The notes under the pieces: model-generated
The model's input: only the letters and a program-made list of their open reading frames with translations
Database searches by the model: none
Told to the model about the DNA's origin: nothing
Assembly: GCA_009363875.1 (NCBI GenBank)
Contig: CM018683.1
Span: 62,280,981-62,344,980 of the forward strand
Direction: 5' to 3'
DNA from: Mikania micrantha
Lineage: Eukaryota > Streptophyta > Magnoliopsida > Asterales > Asteraceae
DNA: 64,000 bases
Made by a program: the position numbers and the translations under genes
Shown: piece by piece, positions 1-11,900 of the stretch
How the letters are laid out: every line of letters starts with the position of its first letter
How positions within the stretch are numbered: the first letter of the stretch is position 1

Positions 1-790
1 TAAAATAAACTCGGTTTTCATCGTGAAATATTTTTAAACATAAAGCGTTAAATAAATAAGTTTCGTCTTTAATAAAATAGTTTTATAACTTTACAGTCGT
101 TTACATAAAAGATCTTCATTTATTTTCGTTAGATAAATTATTTAAATTAAATAATTCGATCGTTTTCGTTTAAAGTTGTGATTCCTAATAAACGCTTTAA
201 ATTTTCATTTATTAATTTAATATCGTTGGATATTATTTAATTATCTCGTCGAAACGCGTTACTCGCGTACGTATTCGTAAAGATCGTCACCCTTGCGAAT
301 TCGTCGCTCGTATCGTATTTCGATTCGATTTACGATTTATTGAATATCGTTTCAGAATATTATTCCTAATAATTATATTCGTGTGAATCGTCACTCACGC
401 GAATACATTTATTAAGTTAATATTTCTGAATTAATATTCGTGTTTAAATAACGTTTGTAACCTCACCATCGCGTAATCAGTTCCATTATTTTATAAATTT
501 TAATATTAAAATTCCCAAACCAAAACCCATATTCATTTTTATTCCGAACCAACAATCATCATTTTCAATAATATTACTGCGATAAACTCTCTGGTTCTGT
601 TTAGTTGGGTTACAACTAAACTTCCCATGGTTTACGCGTATAATATGTGTTATAATCATGTATACCAGTAACAGTGATAATAATCAATAATATCAATAAA
701 TAATCCATTATCATTTATAATAATAAATCTTAGGTCGTAACAGTACAATCGTACGGATGTACGGACAACCTAAAGTACAGTGATGTTACA
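1..790 (-). repeat. 3' LTR of element A (partial)
   Basis: This stretch corresponds to 9378-10167 without visible differences and ends in ...GTGATGTTACA, the reverse complement of the LTR start TGTAACATCAC. The rest of this LTR lies beyond the window edge. Confidence 0.95.
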
Positions 791-799
791 GTCTCCCCT
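791..799 (-). other. Polypurine tract of element A
   Basis: On the minus strand this reads AGGGGAGAC directly before the LTR start TGTAACA. It is the plus-strand primer site of the element. The same AGGGGAGAC-TGTAACA junction occurs in elements B and H. Confidence 0.9.
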
Positions 800-808
800 A
801 GTTAAAAG

Positions 809-825
809 AATTTCGTCCCGAAATT
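809..825 (-). other. Palindrome between stop codon and polypurine tract (element A)
   Basis: AATTTCG-GGA-CGAAATT, a 7-bp inverted repeat with a 3-nt loop, overlaps the gag-pol stop codon and lies about 10 nt from the polypurine tract. The same sequence is at the same place in B (17590-17606) and H (47575-47591, 57686-57702). Confidence 0.85.
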
Positions 826-3800
826 CAACTTGGAGTGACCGTAGTAAATAAATGTGGGTACTTAAGCTTCATCTGATCTTCTTGCTCCCACGTGAATTCT
901 GGACCCCGCTTCGATTCCCAACGTACTTTGACAATTGGAATTCTACTGCGTTTGAGTTGTTTAACCTCACGATCCATTATCTCTACTGGTTTTTCAACAA
1001 AATGCATGGTATCATCGATGCGAATGTCATCGAGTGATACCTGAAGATCCTGATCAGCTAAGCACTTCCTTAGATTGGACACGTGAAACGTCGGGTGCAC
1101 GTTACTAAGTTCATTAGGAAGTTCTAACTTGTAAGCAACCTTCCCGATCCGTTCAAGGATCTTAAAAGGGCCAACGTAACGTGGAGAAAGCTTTCCTTTC
1201 TTCCCAAATCGCACAACGCCTTTCCAAGGCGATACCTTAAGCAACACCAAATCATCAACTTCAAACTCTAAAGGTTTTCGTCTTTTATCCGCATAACTCT
1301 TCTGTCGACTGCGTGCAGCTAACAGATTGTCGCGAATCTGGCGGATCTTGTCAGTCGTTTCCTGAATAATCTCAGGACCAGTAATCTGCGAGTCGCCGAC
1401 TTCGGTCCAACAAATAGGTGACCGACATTTCCTGCCATAAAGAGCTTCAAACGGTGCCATACCAATGCTCGCGTGATAACTGTTGTTATACGAGAACTCA
1501 ACCAATGGTAAATGGCTATCCCAATTGCCACCGAAATCGATGACACAAGCTCTTAACATGTCTTCTAGAGTCTGAATCGTTCGCTCCGTTTGACCATCTG
1601 TTTGAGGATGATAAGCAGTGCTAAGATCCAGTCTTGTTCCAAAGGCTTCATGAAGTGATTCCCAAAACCGTGCCGTGAAACGAGCATCACGATCCGATAT
1701 TATGCTTAAGGGAATACCATGTCGGCTAATAATCTCATCAATGTAGATACGCGCTAACTTCCGCACAGGGTATGTTTCGCGTATCGGCAAGAAGTGAGCC
1801 GACTTGGTCAATCTATCAACAATTACCCAAATACTATCCTTACCGTTCGTGGTTCGTGGGAGTTTGGTAATAAAATCCATGGAGATATTCTCCCACTTCC
1901 ACATCGGTATTTCAGGTTGTATTAACAATCCAGAAGGTCGCTGGTGTTCTGCCTTGACCTTAGCACAGTTAAGGCACTTAGACACATATTCAGCAATGTC
2001 CTTCTTCATTCCAGGCCACCAGTACAAGCCCCTAAGGTCTTGATACATCTTATCAGAACCTGGATGAATTGAATAACAAGACTTATGAGCTTCATCCATA
2101 ATCACCATCCTAAGATCACCCCTGTTCGGTATCCACAACCGATTCAAGTAATACATTAAACCGTCATCCTTAGTTTCCAATAGAATTTCAGCCCCGCAAG
2201 ACATCTCATTTTTCAAGTTATCCTGAGCTAATGAGAGTTGTTGGGCTGTGAGAACATCATTACGGAGATGAGTGTGCACCCGGACACTATGGATCTGAAC
2301 TTGACTTTTGCGACTAAGCGCATCTGCTACAACATTCGCTTTACCAGGATGGTAGCGAATTTCACAGTCATAATCATTTAACAGTTCAACCCATCTCCGT
2401 TGTCTCATATTAAGTTCTTTCTGATTGAGAATATGTTGTAAGCTTTTATGATCAGTAAACACTACACACTTAGTGCCATAAAGATAATGTCTCCATATCT
2501 TCAAAGCAAACACGACTGCACCAAGTTCCAAGACGTGTGTGGTGTAGTTCTTCTCGTGAATCTTCAGCTGCCTCGATGCATAAGCCACAACCTTTCCCCG
2601 TTGCATGAGAACACAACCGAGACCCAGGTTGGATGCATCACAATAACCTACAAAATCATCATTTCCATCAGGCAGTGTCAAGACAGGAGCATCACAAAGT
2701 TTCTGCTTCAAGGTCTGAAATGCCTCTTCTTGCTTCGGTCCCCACTCGTATGGTTTATTCTTTTGAGTCAAAGAAGTAAGAGGTACCGCAATTCTGGAGA
2801 AATTCGATATGAACCGCCGATAGTAACCGGCAAGTCCGAGAAACGATCGAATCTCCGTCGGTGTCTTCGGTGTACTCCAATTCTTCACCGCATCAATCTT
2901 TGCAGGATCCACGTGAACACCATTTGCATTGACTATGTGTCCCAAGAATTGAACTTCCTTAAGCCAAAATTCACATTTAGAGAATTTGGCATACAGTCGC
3001 TCCTCCCTTAGGATCTCCAAAACCAACTTAAGGTGTTTCTCGTGTTCTTCCTTAGTCTTTGAGTAGATCAGAATATCATCAATGAATACAATCACAAATT
3101 TATCCAAGTATGGCCTGCAAACACGGTTCATGAGGTCCATGAAAACCGCAGGTGCATTGGTAAGGCCGAAAGGCATTACCAGAAATTCATAGTGGCCATA
3201 TCTTGTTCTGAAAGCTGTCTTGGGAATATCATCATCATGTACGCGAAGCTGATGATACCCAGACCTAAGATCGATCTTTGAAAACCATGCCGAGCCTTGA
3301 AGCTGATCGAAGAGATCATCGATGCGCGGCAGTGGATATCGATTCTTGATTGTAAGTTTGTTCAATTCGCGGTAATCGATGCACATTCGGAATGACCCGT
3401 CCTTTTTCTTGACAAACAGGACCGGCGCACCCCATGGTGAATGGCTCGGGCGAATAAATCCCTTATCAGTAAGTTCTTGCAGTTGGCTCGCCAATTCTTG
3501 TAACTCCGAAGGCGCAAGTCTGTAGGGAGCCTTGGCGACAGGATTTGCACCAGGTACTAAGTCAATTCGAAACTCTACTTGACGTTCTGGTGGAAGCCCC
3601 GGCAAATCATCTGGAAATACTTCTGAAAAATCTCGTACCACTGGAACATCCTCAATTTTCTTTCCTTTCTCTTTCTTCTCCATAATGTGAGCTAAGAATG
3701 CAATACATTTCTTCCTAAGGTACTTGTGTGCTTTAGTGCATGACATAAGCTTAAGACCTTTGCTAGAAGTTTCTCCAAAGACTCTTAAAGTATCACCAGA

Positions 3801-5384
3801 AGGTAAAGGAATACGAATATATTTCTCATGGCATACAATCTCCGCTTTGTGGGTGGCTAACCAATCCATGCCTATGATAACATCAAAGCTACCAAGATGC
3901 ATAGGTATAAGATCAATCGGGAAAACGTGATCACTTAAGTTCACAGTACATCCAATAATAACAGTGTCAATATCAATAGTGTTTCCGTCAGCCACCTCCA
4001 CATTGAACGGTTTATCTAAATATGTACATGTTCTACCAAGAAAACATTCAAAATCATATGAAACGAAACTCCTATCGGCACCAGAATCAAATAAGACAGA
4101 TGCATAAGAGCTGTTGATCAAAAATGTACCATTGACGACGTCCTGGTTGGCTTGAGCAGCTGGAGCATTCAGTTGAAATGCCCGGCCTCTTGCCACCCTC
4201 TGATTGTTTCCAGTCAACTTTGGACAGTGATTTCTGAAGTGACCCACCTCACCACATTCATAACAGGCTCTTGCCTGTGCCTGAGGTACCTGGCGAACAG
4301 GTACAGCTGGAATAGGTTGTGCTTGAGGAGCTGGCAGAGCAAGCGGTGCATGTTGCATCCTTTGTGCTTGCGGTGCACTCCGACAAACGTTAGCATAGTG
4401 ACCAAACTTGCCACAGTTGTTGCAGACGCGACAAGGCAAGTTAGGTGCATGGTGATATCGGCAGGTATTACATTGAGGAGTGTTCCCAGTGTAATTTCTT
4501 GCAATAGTGTTGTTGGATGATTGCTGCGCAGACTTAGCAGCAGGAGCAGTGACCATAAAGTTTCTGGTCTTTCTCTTCTTGTTGCTGCTTTTGGATGAGC
4601 TAGCAGCTTCAGACTTGACCTCAGTTTTGACTTCCTTTGTAGCAGCCTTGGTGTCAGTCTTCTTGTATCCCTTCCGAGTGAGTGTTCCATTCTTCACGTG
4701 ATTATCAGTAAGCGTCGCAGATAGACGGATCGCAGCCTCCAGTGTTTTGGGATTGCTTCCGTAGACTGTGTCCTGAATCTGTACCGGCAACCCGCCGATA
4801 TACTTCTCAATCGCCCTTTCCAAGGGTGTCACCATGTGAGGTACCAGCAAGCTATACTCATGAAACTGAGTATTGTAGATGACGTTCTCGCCGCTGTCTT
4901 GTTTGAGTTCCCAGAACTCAGTCTCCAATTTCCTTATCTCGCTTCTAGGACAGAATTCAGTGGTCATCAGGTTCTTGACCTCTGTCCATGTCAGTGCAAG
5001 TGCAGCATCCACTCCCCTAGTTCGCTTTTCCCCGTTCCACCAGGTCAGTGCTCTCTTTTGGAAAACACTGGTGGCATAGCGAACCTTCAGATACTCGGGA
5101 CATTCGCTGTTGATGAAGGTGTTCTCCATACTCTCAAACCACTGTAGCAGACCAGTGGCTGATTCAGCACCCGTAAATTTCAGAGGATTACAGGAATTGA
5201 AGTGTTTGAATGTGCAAGTTGTCTGGTTTGCACCACCTCGATTCTGGTTGATGTTCTGGTTGGCCTGAGTCAACTGGTTCACCAACCCAGTGATGAGGTT
5301 AGCTAACTCTTGCATGCCAGGGTTGGCATTACCGTTAGCATCCTCTGCGTTCGTATCATCTCCGTTGTGACGGCGAGGCGGCAT
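825..5384 (-). CDS. gag-pol: Gag-pol polyprotein of element A (Ty3/gypsy chromovirus), intact
   Basis: Single 1519-aa frame starting MPPRR; the ATG at 5384 is chosen because H starts the same way. Domains in order: capsid-type retrotrans_gag (about 55-235), basic linker, Cys/His pre-knuckle motif (305-321), CCHC knuckles (321-334 and 374-387), aspartic protease with DSGA at 433 (the relatives have DTGA), reverse transcriptase with FIDD at 767-770, RNase H from about 910, integrase HHCC (about 1105-1150), integrase triad D1170, D1231, E1267 with the D-35-E spacing, then a chromodomain-like tail (about 1462-1512, ending EFTWEQEDQMKLKYP). The polyprotein would supply the particle, protease, RT/RNase H and integrase; chromodomain tails in this clade are known to guide integration to chromatin. 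No stop or frameshift is seen. One oddity: VLE replaces the DLE found in H's RNase H; the catalytic Glu remains. Confidence 0.97.
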   Translation of the reverse strand: MPPRRHNGDDTNAEDANGNANPGMQELANLITGLVNQLTQANQNINQNRGGANQTTCTFKHFNSCNPLKFTGAESATGLLQWFESMENTFINSECPEYLKVRYATSVFQKRALTWWNGEKRTRGVDAALALTWTEVKNLMTTEFCPRSEIRKLETEFWELKQDSGENVIYNTQFHEYSLLVPHMVTPLERAIEKYIGGLPVQIQDTVYGSNPKTLEAAIRLSATLTDNHVKNGTLTRKGYKKTDTKAATKEVKTEVKSEAASSSKSSNKKRKTRNFMVTAPAAKSAQQSSNNTIARNYTGNTPQCNTCRYHHAPNLPCRVCNNCGKFGHYANVCRSAPQAQRMQHAPLALPAPQAQPIPAVPVRQVPQAQARACYECGEVGHFRNHCPKLTGNNQRVARGRAFQLNAPAAQANQDVVNGTFLINSSYASVLFDSGADRSFVSYDFECFLGRTCTYLDKPFNVEVADGNTIDIDTVIIGCTVNLSDHVFPIDLIPMHLGSFDVIIGMDWLATHKAEIVCHEKYIRIPLPSGDTLRVFGETSSKGLKLMSCTKAHKYLRKKCIAFLAHIMEKKEKGKKIEDVPVVRDFSEVFPDDLPGLPPERQVEFRIDLVPGANPVAKAPYRLAPSELQELASQLQELTDKGFIRPSHSPWGAPVLFVKKKDGSFRMCIDYRELNKLTIKNRYPLPRIDDLFDQLQGSAWFSKIDLRSGYHQLRVHDDDIPKTAFRTRYGHYEFLVMPFGLTNAPAVFMDLMNRVCRPYLDKFVIVFIDDILIYSKTKEEHEKHLKLVLEILREERLYAKFSKCEFWLKEVQFLGHIVNANGVHVDPAKIDAVKNWSTPKTPTEIRSFLGLAGYYRRFISNFSRIAVPLTSLTQKNKPYEWGPKQEEAFQTLKQKLCDAPVLTLPDGNDDFVGYCDASNLGLGCVLMQRGKVVAYASRQLKIHEKNYTTHVLELGAVVFALKIWRHYLYGTKCVVFTDHKSLQHILNQKELNMRQRRWVELLNDYDCEIRYHPGKANVVADALSRKSQVQIHSVRVHTHLRNDVLTAQQLSLAQDNLKNEMSCGAEILLETKDDGLMYYLNRLWIPNRGDLRMVIMDEAHKSCYSIHPGSDKMYQDLRGLYWWPGMKKDIAEYVSKCLNCAKVKAEHQRPSGLLIQPEIPMWKWENISMDFITKLPRTTNGKDSIWVIVDRLTKSAHFLPIRETYPVRKLARIYIDEIISRHGIPLSIISDRDARFTARFWESLHEAFGTRLDLSTAYHPQTDGQTERTIQTLEDMLRACVIDFGGNWDSHLPLVEFSYNNSYHASIGMAPFEALYGRKCRSPICWTEVGDSQITGPEIIQETTDKIRQIRDNLLAARSRQKSYADKRRKPLEFEVDDLVLLKVSPWKGVVRFGKKGKLSPRYVGPFKILERIGKVAYKLELPNELSNVHPTFHVSNLRKCLADQDLQVSLDDIRIDDTMHFVEKPVEIMDREVKQLKRSRIPIVKVRWESKRGPEFTWEQEDQMKLKYPHLFTTVTPS

Positions 5385-6930
5385 GTTTCTGAAGGAAATA
5401 GAAACATGTTACTACCGTTTACAATGTAAGTCATACAAACAATGTTTAAATGAGTTCATTAGACAATCGGGATTACATATAGGAACTATATTTATCTCCT
5501 ATCTGTCATTAAACTCAAAAAGGTTTATAATTTCCTATTATTATTCTAAAGGTCCTAATTGGTCATAACTAGTGTTAACTAACTATTTCCTAGTTCCTAT
5601 ACATTTCTCACCCTATACTAACACTGGCAACCTCCCAATGCAATGCAACAAGCTTATATATAGGGCATATGCAGAGGTAGATCGCAATCTCCCCTACACC
5701 GCCCCACCACCGTTCCATTGCACCACGATTATGCCCTTGCTAGAAGTTAGGGTGTGTCATGTATCTTACCATAATCTCACTTCACAAACCTTATCCTAGG
5801 TAGGATAATTTTGAGTGAAGTGGTCTCTAGTTCCCTTGGGCAATTAGGTTCGCCTAATGTCTAAGTTCACCTGACATGTAGGTTTACCTATTTCTAAGTT
5901 CACCTAATGTCTAAGTTCACCTGACATTAAGGTTCCCCTAATTGTCTAAGTTTACTAAAATCCATGTCAATCCCAATATCAACAATCATCATTGAGGGTT
6001 CATATCATCACAAAGTGCTCTTATTGTCACTAAGTGTTCATATCCTCCCTATAGTTTATTTTCATCAAGTGTCCATACCATCAGTAGGTGTTAGTATCAT
6101 CACTATGCGTTTATATTATCTCCAAGTATCTATATTATCATCCAAATCCTCAATTTATCACTAATTATTCGTATCATTCATCGTTCATTATTGTTAGTTG
6201 ATCCTATGCACCCTACGTGTCCAATCCGTGTGTTTCATAAGTGAATTTTATAAGTGTTTATCAATTGTGATCATTCAAGAGTCAATCCAAACCATCCTTA
6301 ACCAACATATCATCAACAGTCCATCAACCATAACTCCACAGCATTTCCTAGTAATATCCTAATAATATCCTATATTCCTAACAATGACAGACTCCCAATG
6401 TACTACAACTGGCTTATATATAGGACATATGAAAGGGTAGATCGCAACCTCCCTTACACTGTCCCACCACCTTTGTAGTATACCACGAGTGTGTCCTTGT
6501 CTGGTGATCAATAGATCTAACAGATAATTCCTAAAGCAAATAAATTCCTAAGCAATTAATTTTTCCTAAGCAAATAATTTCCCAAACGGGTAGTTCCCAC
6601 ATTCTTCAATACTGACATCCACCTAATGTACCGTAAATGGTATATATATAGGGCATATGATAAGGGTCAGTCGCAACCGCCCAAACCACCGTCCCACCAC
6701 CTTTACGATACACCACGTGCATGTCCTTATCGAATCATTAGGGCACAAGTAGAACAAGTAAGCAGTATTTATATTTCAGTTGTATAACAGGAGTTCAAAT
6801 AACAGGTAATAAACACATAAGCATGAAATCCTGAATATACTAACTAGTGTATGAAATAATTCATAATAGGGTATCCTATGGTTATAGACTAGGTCAACCA
6901 TTTCTAGTAACCTAATTCCCTATAACCGAG
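5385..6930 (-). other. 5' leader (untranslated) of element A
   Basis: About 1.5 kb between the primer site and gag ATG without a plausible coding frame. It holds three copies of the GTGGTGGG...CCCTATATATA stem module (arms 5639-5649/5712-5722, 6401-6408/6473-6480, 6629-6637/6702-6710), short repeats of the type TAAGTTCACCT around 5840-5950, and a run of degenerate 19-bp units (5994-6190). A divergent copy of the upstream part of this leader occurs at about 24000-24786 on the plus strand. Confidence 0.8.
5994..6190 (-). repeat. Degenerate 19-bp tandem repeat in A leader
   Basis: About ten units of the type GTGTTCATATCATCACTAA (plus-strand reading) follow one another with a 19-bp period and several substitutions per unit. 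The homologous leader fragment near 24660-24786 keeps the same pattern. Confidence 0.65.
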
Positions 6931-6942
6931 GCTCTAATACCA
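6931..6942 (-). other. Primer binding site of element A
   Basis: On the minus strand this is TGGTATTAGAGC, three bases after the LTR end TGTTACA. It matches the plant initiator-Met tRNA-type site TGGTATCAGAGC with one change, the same type as used by B, F and H. Confidence 0.9.
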
Positions 6943-7237
6943 ATCTGTAACACCCCGACCGACGGCGGAATCATCGGGATGCCACGAGGGATGTGTAGAT
7001 TGTTCAAAAGCTCATGGGCATCTAAATCAAATCATCATATATCATTTAATCAACCAAAATAATTACACAAAAATCATGTTCATCATGAATCAAGTACAGC
7101 AGTTACACAAAAGAATTAGTTAAACTAACTAAACTCTAATCGCCAGAAATTTAGTTAATTAACTAAGTCCAAGATCCTATATGATGATGATGTCCAAAAT
7201 AGAAGAGATCCTCTCTTCATTCCTACTTGTCTCCATC

Positions 7238-7287
7238 ACCTGAAACATGTAAGAAAACAAGTGTCAACTACAAAAGTAGTTGGTGAG
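7238..7287 (-). promoter_or_regulatory. Conserved splice-acceptor-like block in the A LTR
   Basis: Minus strand: CTCACCAACTAC, loop, GTAGTTGAC, pyrimidine-rich stretch, CATGTTTCAG, then G. The CAACTAC/GTAGTTG arms can pair. The same block is found at a comparable distance from the LTR end in B, C, E, F, G and H. Function is inferred only. Confidence 0.5.
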
Positions 7288-8584
7288 TAATCATGAGTTT
7301 TATATTTAAAAAAATGTTTTAGTAAAATGAGTTTAAAAGTTTAAGTTTAAAATGGTTTTATAAAATGCTTTGTTTAAAACGATTATAAAACTTATGATCT
7401 TTGTGAGAAATTCCATATGAATACCTGTATGAGATAATCCAACACACATCCACCAATTCATCAATCAAACACATATACAATCACATAATCACATAACCAA
7501 TCAGTCATAATCAATCACAAATAATCATAATCAAACATAGATAATCAATCCACAACCAAATCAACCAATCACATCATTCATATTCTCCAATAATGTTCGT
7601 GACTATACATGATCATTATGTAATTAACATAAGTTAAATACATGATTCATGGAGTGGTAGCTAACCACGTGACAATACATGAAGTCAAAGCAATTAACCG
7701 AAGTCAAAGGCAATGATTCACAGATGTGGAAATCATCCACATGACAATACACGATGTCAAAGCAATTAACCGAAGTTAAGAGCGATGATTATCGGGGTTT
7801 GAGACAATACTTGTAATCTTTGTTATTAACCGGAGTCAATAACAATGCTTACATGGATATAAAATAATAAGAGACAATCCATAATAATTAATAATTTTAT
7901 ATCGTGAATATCATATTGATAAACAGATATTAACCTTGAGTTATCAAAATAATATTTGAATTTGGTATACATGCTTCACCTCCGAGTTTTAAAACAAAAC
8001 AGTTTAAAGAAAGGGAGGTTATGAGAACTCACTTGTGTTACTGTGCAAATGAACCCCAAAAATATGCGCGCTCCTTGATTGTTGCCTAAGTATCTTTAGC
8101 ACCTGAGTTATTTTAAGAAGATTCGTAGACGATAAGTATGTATAATAGCCGTATCTAGGGTTTGGTCTCGGTGTGCAACTACGTGTACTCTAATGTGTTT
8201 CCAAGATTTCATCTAACTAGACTAACCTTATTACCCATTGGTAATCCAATATCCCCGATTAATAATTACAAGTCATTAAGTTAAAACATCTTTATATTAG
8301 TTGGACATTCTTGTATAGGGCATAATGTGATTTATGAAATCTTTCTTTAATGAGAGTCCACATTATAGTTTCATTAGATGGTTTCATGCCCTTAGACCAA
8401 ATGACACTCATGTTTAACTCTTAGTTAATACAAAGTTGGCTTTATGTTAGGAAAACCCTAACACTTCCCATGCACACCATGCGTCCAAAATTCTTGATCG
8501 TGATTGATAGTTCTAACCCTACCCCTAGCCGAAGGAGCCATATCCGAAACAACTTGGCCGAATAGGGGTGAAGGCCGAATATGG

Positions 8585-8925
8585 TTCAGGCGACTGAGCC
8601 TGGCCATTCGGCGACTGAGTATGGCCATTCGGCGAATGAGCCTGGCCATTCGGCGACTGAGCCTGGCCATTCGGCGACTGAGCCTGGCCATTCGGCGACT
8701 GAGCCTGGCCATTCGGCGAATGAGCGTGGCCATTCGGCGACTGAGCCTGGCCATTCGGCGAATGAGTCTGGCGACTGAGCCTGGCCATTCGGGGAATGAG
8801 CCTGGCGACTGAGCCTGGCCATTCGGCGAATGAGCCTGGCGACTGAGCCTGGCCATTCGGCGAATGAGCCTGGCGACTGAGCCTGGCCATTCGGCGAATG
8901 AGCCTGGCCATTCGGCCTGTCGAAG
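8585..8925. repeat. 21-bp tandem repeat array in the A LTR
   Basis: About 15 units of GCCTGGCCATTCGGCGACTGA, some shortened to 12-bp partial units. The period is a multiple of three and the unit lacks stops, which creates open frames on both strands. The related GAATGG/CCATTCG words recall the ATTCG-rich tract of the B LTR. Confidence 0.9.
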
Positions 8926-11900
8926 AACACAGGTGCTGCCATGACTTTTCAAGGTAAATAACCAGGGTTTTAACCAAGACTCGTTCCTAACATGTTCCAG
9001 AGGTGTCGTGAGTGATTTTCCCTAAAGTTTTGAAGTGTGTTAGTCGGTTTCAAGAAGAGGGTCGATTCTAGGGTTTTCAAACCTTTAAAACCGAACAAAA
9101 ACTCGGATTTTACCTCGAATCAGTTGGTTGGAAGCTTAGATCGGTTGTACTTTCGAGCTCTACAAGTGATGGTGGTGATTTAGACACCAAGAACACCAAA
9201 AACGGTTGTGATTTGGGTGAGTTCTTGAAGAGAGAAGGTAGGTAGTTGGTGGGTGACGAAAATGGAGGTTAGAGAGAGAATGTGGGTGTAAAATGAAGAA
9301 GAAGAAGTCTTCTTCTTCTTTATTAACTCGCGTAGCCTCCGCGTGTTCGGTCTCGTTTTTTTATCGCGATAATTATGTAAAATAAACTCGGTTTTCATCG
9401 TGAAATATTTTTAAACATAAAGCGTTAAATAAATAAGTTTCGTCTTTAATAAAATAGTTTTATAACTTTACAGTCGTTTACATAAAAGATCTTCATTTAT
9501 TTTCGTTAGATAAATTATTTAAATTAAATAATTCGATCGTTTTCGTTTAAAGTTGTGATTCCTAATAAACGCTTTAAATTTTCATTTATTAATTTAATAT
9601 CGTTGGATATTATTTAATTATCTCGTCGAAACGCGTTACTCGCGTACGTATTCGTAAAGATCGTCACCCTTGCGAATTCGTCGCTCGTATCGTATTTCGA
9701 TTCGATTTACGATTTATTGAATATCGTTTCAGAATATTATTCCTAATAATTATATTCGTGTGAATCGTCACTCACGCGAATACATTTATTAAGTTAATAT
9801 TTCTGAATTAATATTCGTGTTTAAATAACGTTTGTAACCTCACCATCGCGTAATCAGTTCCATTATTTTATAAATTTTAATATTAAAATTCCCAAACCAA
9901 AACCCATATTCATTTTTATTCCGAACCAACAATCATCATTTTCAATAATATTACTGCGATAAACTCTCTGGTTCTGTTTAGTTGGGTTACAACTAAACTT
10001 CCCATGGTTTACGCGTATAATATGTGTTATAATCATGTATACCAGTAACAGTGATAATAATCAATAATATCAATAAATAATCCATTATCATTTATAATAA
10101 TAAATCTTAGGTCGTAACAGTACAATCGTACGGATGTACGGACAACCTAAAGTACAGTGATGTTACAAAAACGTCACCAAAACAGTGATCGTAAACAGTA
10201 CGTGAACAGTAATCAGGTACAAATCTCTTATAATTCAGTGTATTTCAAATTCATATCGAGTTTCAGTATCATTTCATGTTATCAAAACAGTGAATTCACA
10301 GTCATTTCAGAGAAATCAATTCAGAACAATGGTTCTTGAGTCAGATAATTATCTGGCAACACAGAATCATCATGTGATTTATTTGTTAGGATCTTATTAT
10401 GTATTAACGTATGTGAGGCCTTACAGAACAAAACAACACGAATGCAGTTACGTGAATGCTAAACCGACGGATTATTCGTATAGGTGACGATCTGTACGAA
10501 TAAACCTGAAAGTTTAACGTTCTGAATGATGTTCAACAATTAGAAAACAATATTGAAAAGTGAAGTTATCGTCGTGTTTGGTCGGGTGACGATTCGAACA
10601 AATACGCGCGATGACCGCGCGATTCGATTTAAACGATAATTAAATATTTCGTAAATTAATAATTAAAAGATATTTAGTTAATTTATTAGGAATCACAATC
10701 TAAAATAAATTTTATAAATTCTATTTTAAAACCGAGTCGTTTCGTAACGGAAACGACGCGAAACTGTCGCTTCTACGCTAACCCACGCAAAACCGAACGA
10801 ACCCGAACATACCCGGATAAAACCAAGTTATTAACTATGGCATTTATTGCCATAATCACATCCCAACAACCAGCCCCATCACCAAATTCGTTCATCTCTC
10901 CCCTCTCCAACCTCTCTCTAAAACCTCTACCTTCTCTCTAAGATCTCTCCTTCATTTCTCCATGAAATCTTGAGTTCTTGGTGTCAAAACGTCCACTATT
11001 ACTAGTAGATCATGAAAGTACAGTGGATCCAAGCTTGAATCCATCAGATTGAGGTAAAAATCACGATTTTTGGTCACGAAATAGGGTTTTGAAAACCCTA
11101 ATCTCGACCCCTTCATCCAACCAGTTCTAGACCACTTTCACCCTTAGGATTTACACCATAGTGTCATAGAACTATGTAGGAACAAGATGTGAGGCATGAG
11201 CATAGCTAAAACTCAAATCTGAACGGGCTGCATTTGAGACTTTCGAACGGCCGAATGTCTCCAACAAGCAGCTCACCGAATGAGCTGGAACTCCATTCGC
11301 CGAATGGCTGGCCGAGTATGAACCCTCATTCGCCCCAAACCCTTATTCGACCATACTCAGTCGCCCATGTCCCCATTCGACCCAACATGCTGCGAATGAA
11401 CTCCTTCGGCCAAGCTCCCATTCGACAGTCATCCCCTATTCGACTCAAGTCATTCGCCAACCCCTCATTCGAGGCTTCATGCGGCCATCACTCATTCGAC
11501 CATCACCCTATTCGGCTCAAATCTTTCGGCCTAACTCGTTTGACATAACTCCATTCGACAGGCCTTATTCGATCATGGGTGTAAACGAATGACTTGGGTA
11601 GGGTTAGTGCATGCATGAGCTTGATCAAAGATATGTGTGTGTGCATGCATGGGAATATCTCCCATATGTGTGTGCATGGAGTAGATCCTTTTTGTGTGCA
11701 CATAGAAATGTTAGGGTTTTATATTAAGTTAGTAAAGTGGGGATCATTTGATTTCAACACTCGGGAATTAAAGTTCTACGAGATACTAATACGTTAAAGT
11801 AACCAAGGTCTAAACATAGGTGGTGAACATTCTTTGAATTTAACACCCTTGAGAATTCGTTGGAGATCAACGGTTTAATCTAAAGTTATGTAATTCAACT

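Larger units (their letters stand above)
1..10167 (-). mobile_element. Element A: Ty3/gypsy chromovirus, nearly complete (left LTR truncated by window edge)
   Basis: Order read on the minus strand: 5' LTR (10167-6946), primer site, long leader, intact gag-pol, polypurine tract, 3' LTR (790-1). The 790 bases of the left LTR match the right LTR (offset 9377) with no difference seen, so the insertion looks young. It lies 16 bp inside the 5' LTR of element B: the B sequence resumes at 10168 with AAAAC, and the missing 16 bases can be read at the start of B's 3' LTR (17625-17640). The partner target duplication would be left of the window. With an intact ORF and matching LTRs, A could be autonomous (inference). 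Confidence 0.95.
6946..10167 (-). repeat. 5' LTR of element A (3222 bp)
   Basis: Bounded by TGTAACA...TGTTACA when read on the minus strand. Inside, in plus coordinates: the conserved acceptor-like block (7238-7287), AATTAACCGAAGTCAA repeats (7680-7850), a donor-like ACAAGTGAGTTC (near 8030), a 21-bp tandem array (8585-8925), and an AGAAG tract with a weak TTAATAAAG TATA-like sequence near 9325. The many overlapping open frames at 8458-8977 come from the tandem array, not from genes. Confidence 0.93.

Noticed and set aside
8458..8977. Overlapping open frames of 65-164 codons on both strands
   Set aside because: They come from a 21-bp tandem repeat whose period is a multiple of three and which lacks stops; no protein-like composition.
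11234..11797. 104-, 66- and 67-codon frames in the B LTRs (also at 18700-19263)
   Set aside because: Within the ATTCG-rich LTR tract and its flank; no domain; overlapping on both strands.
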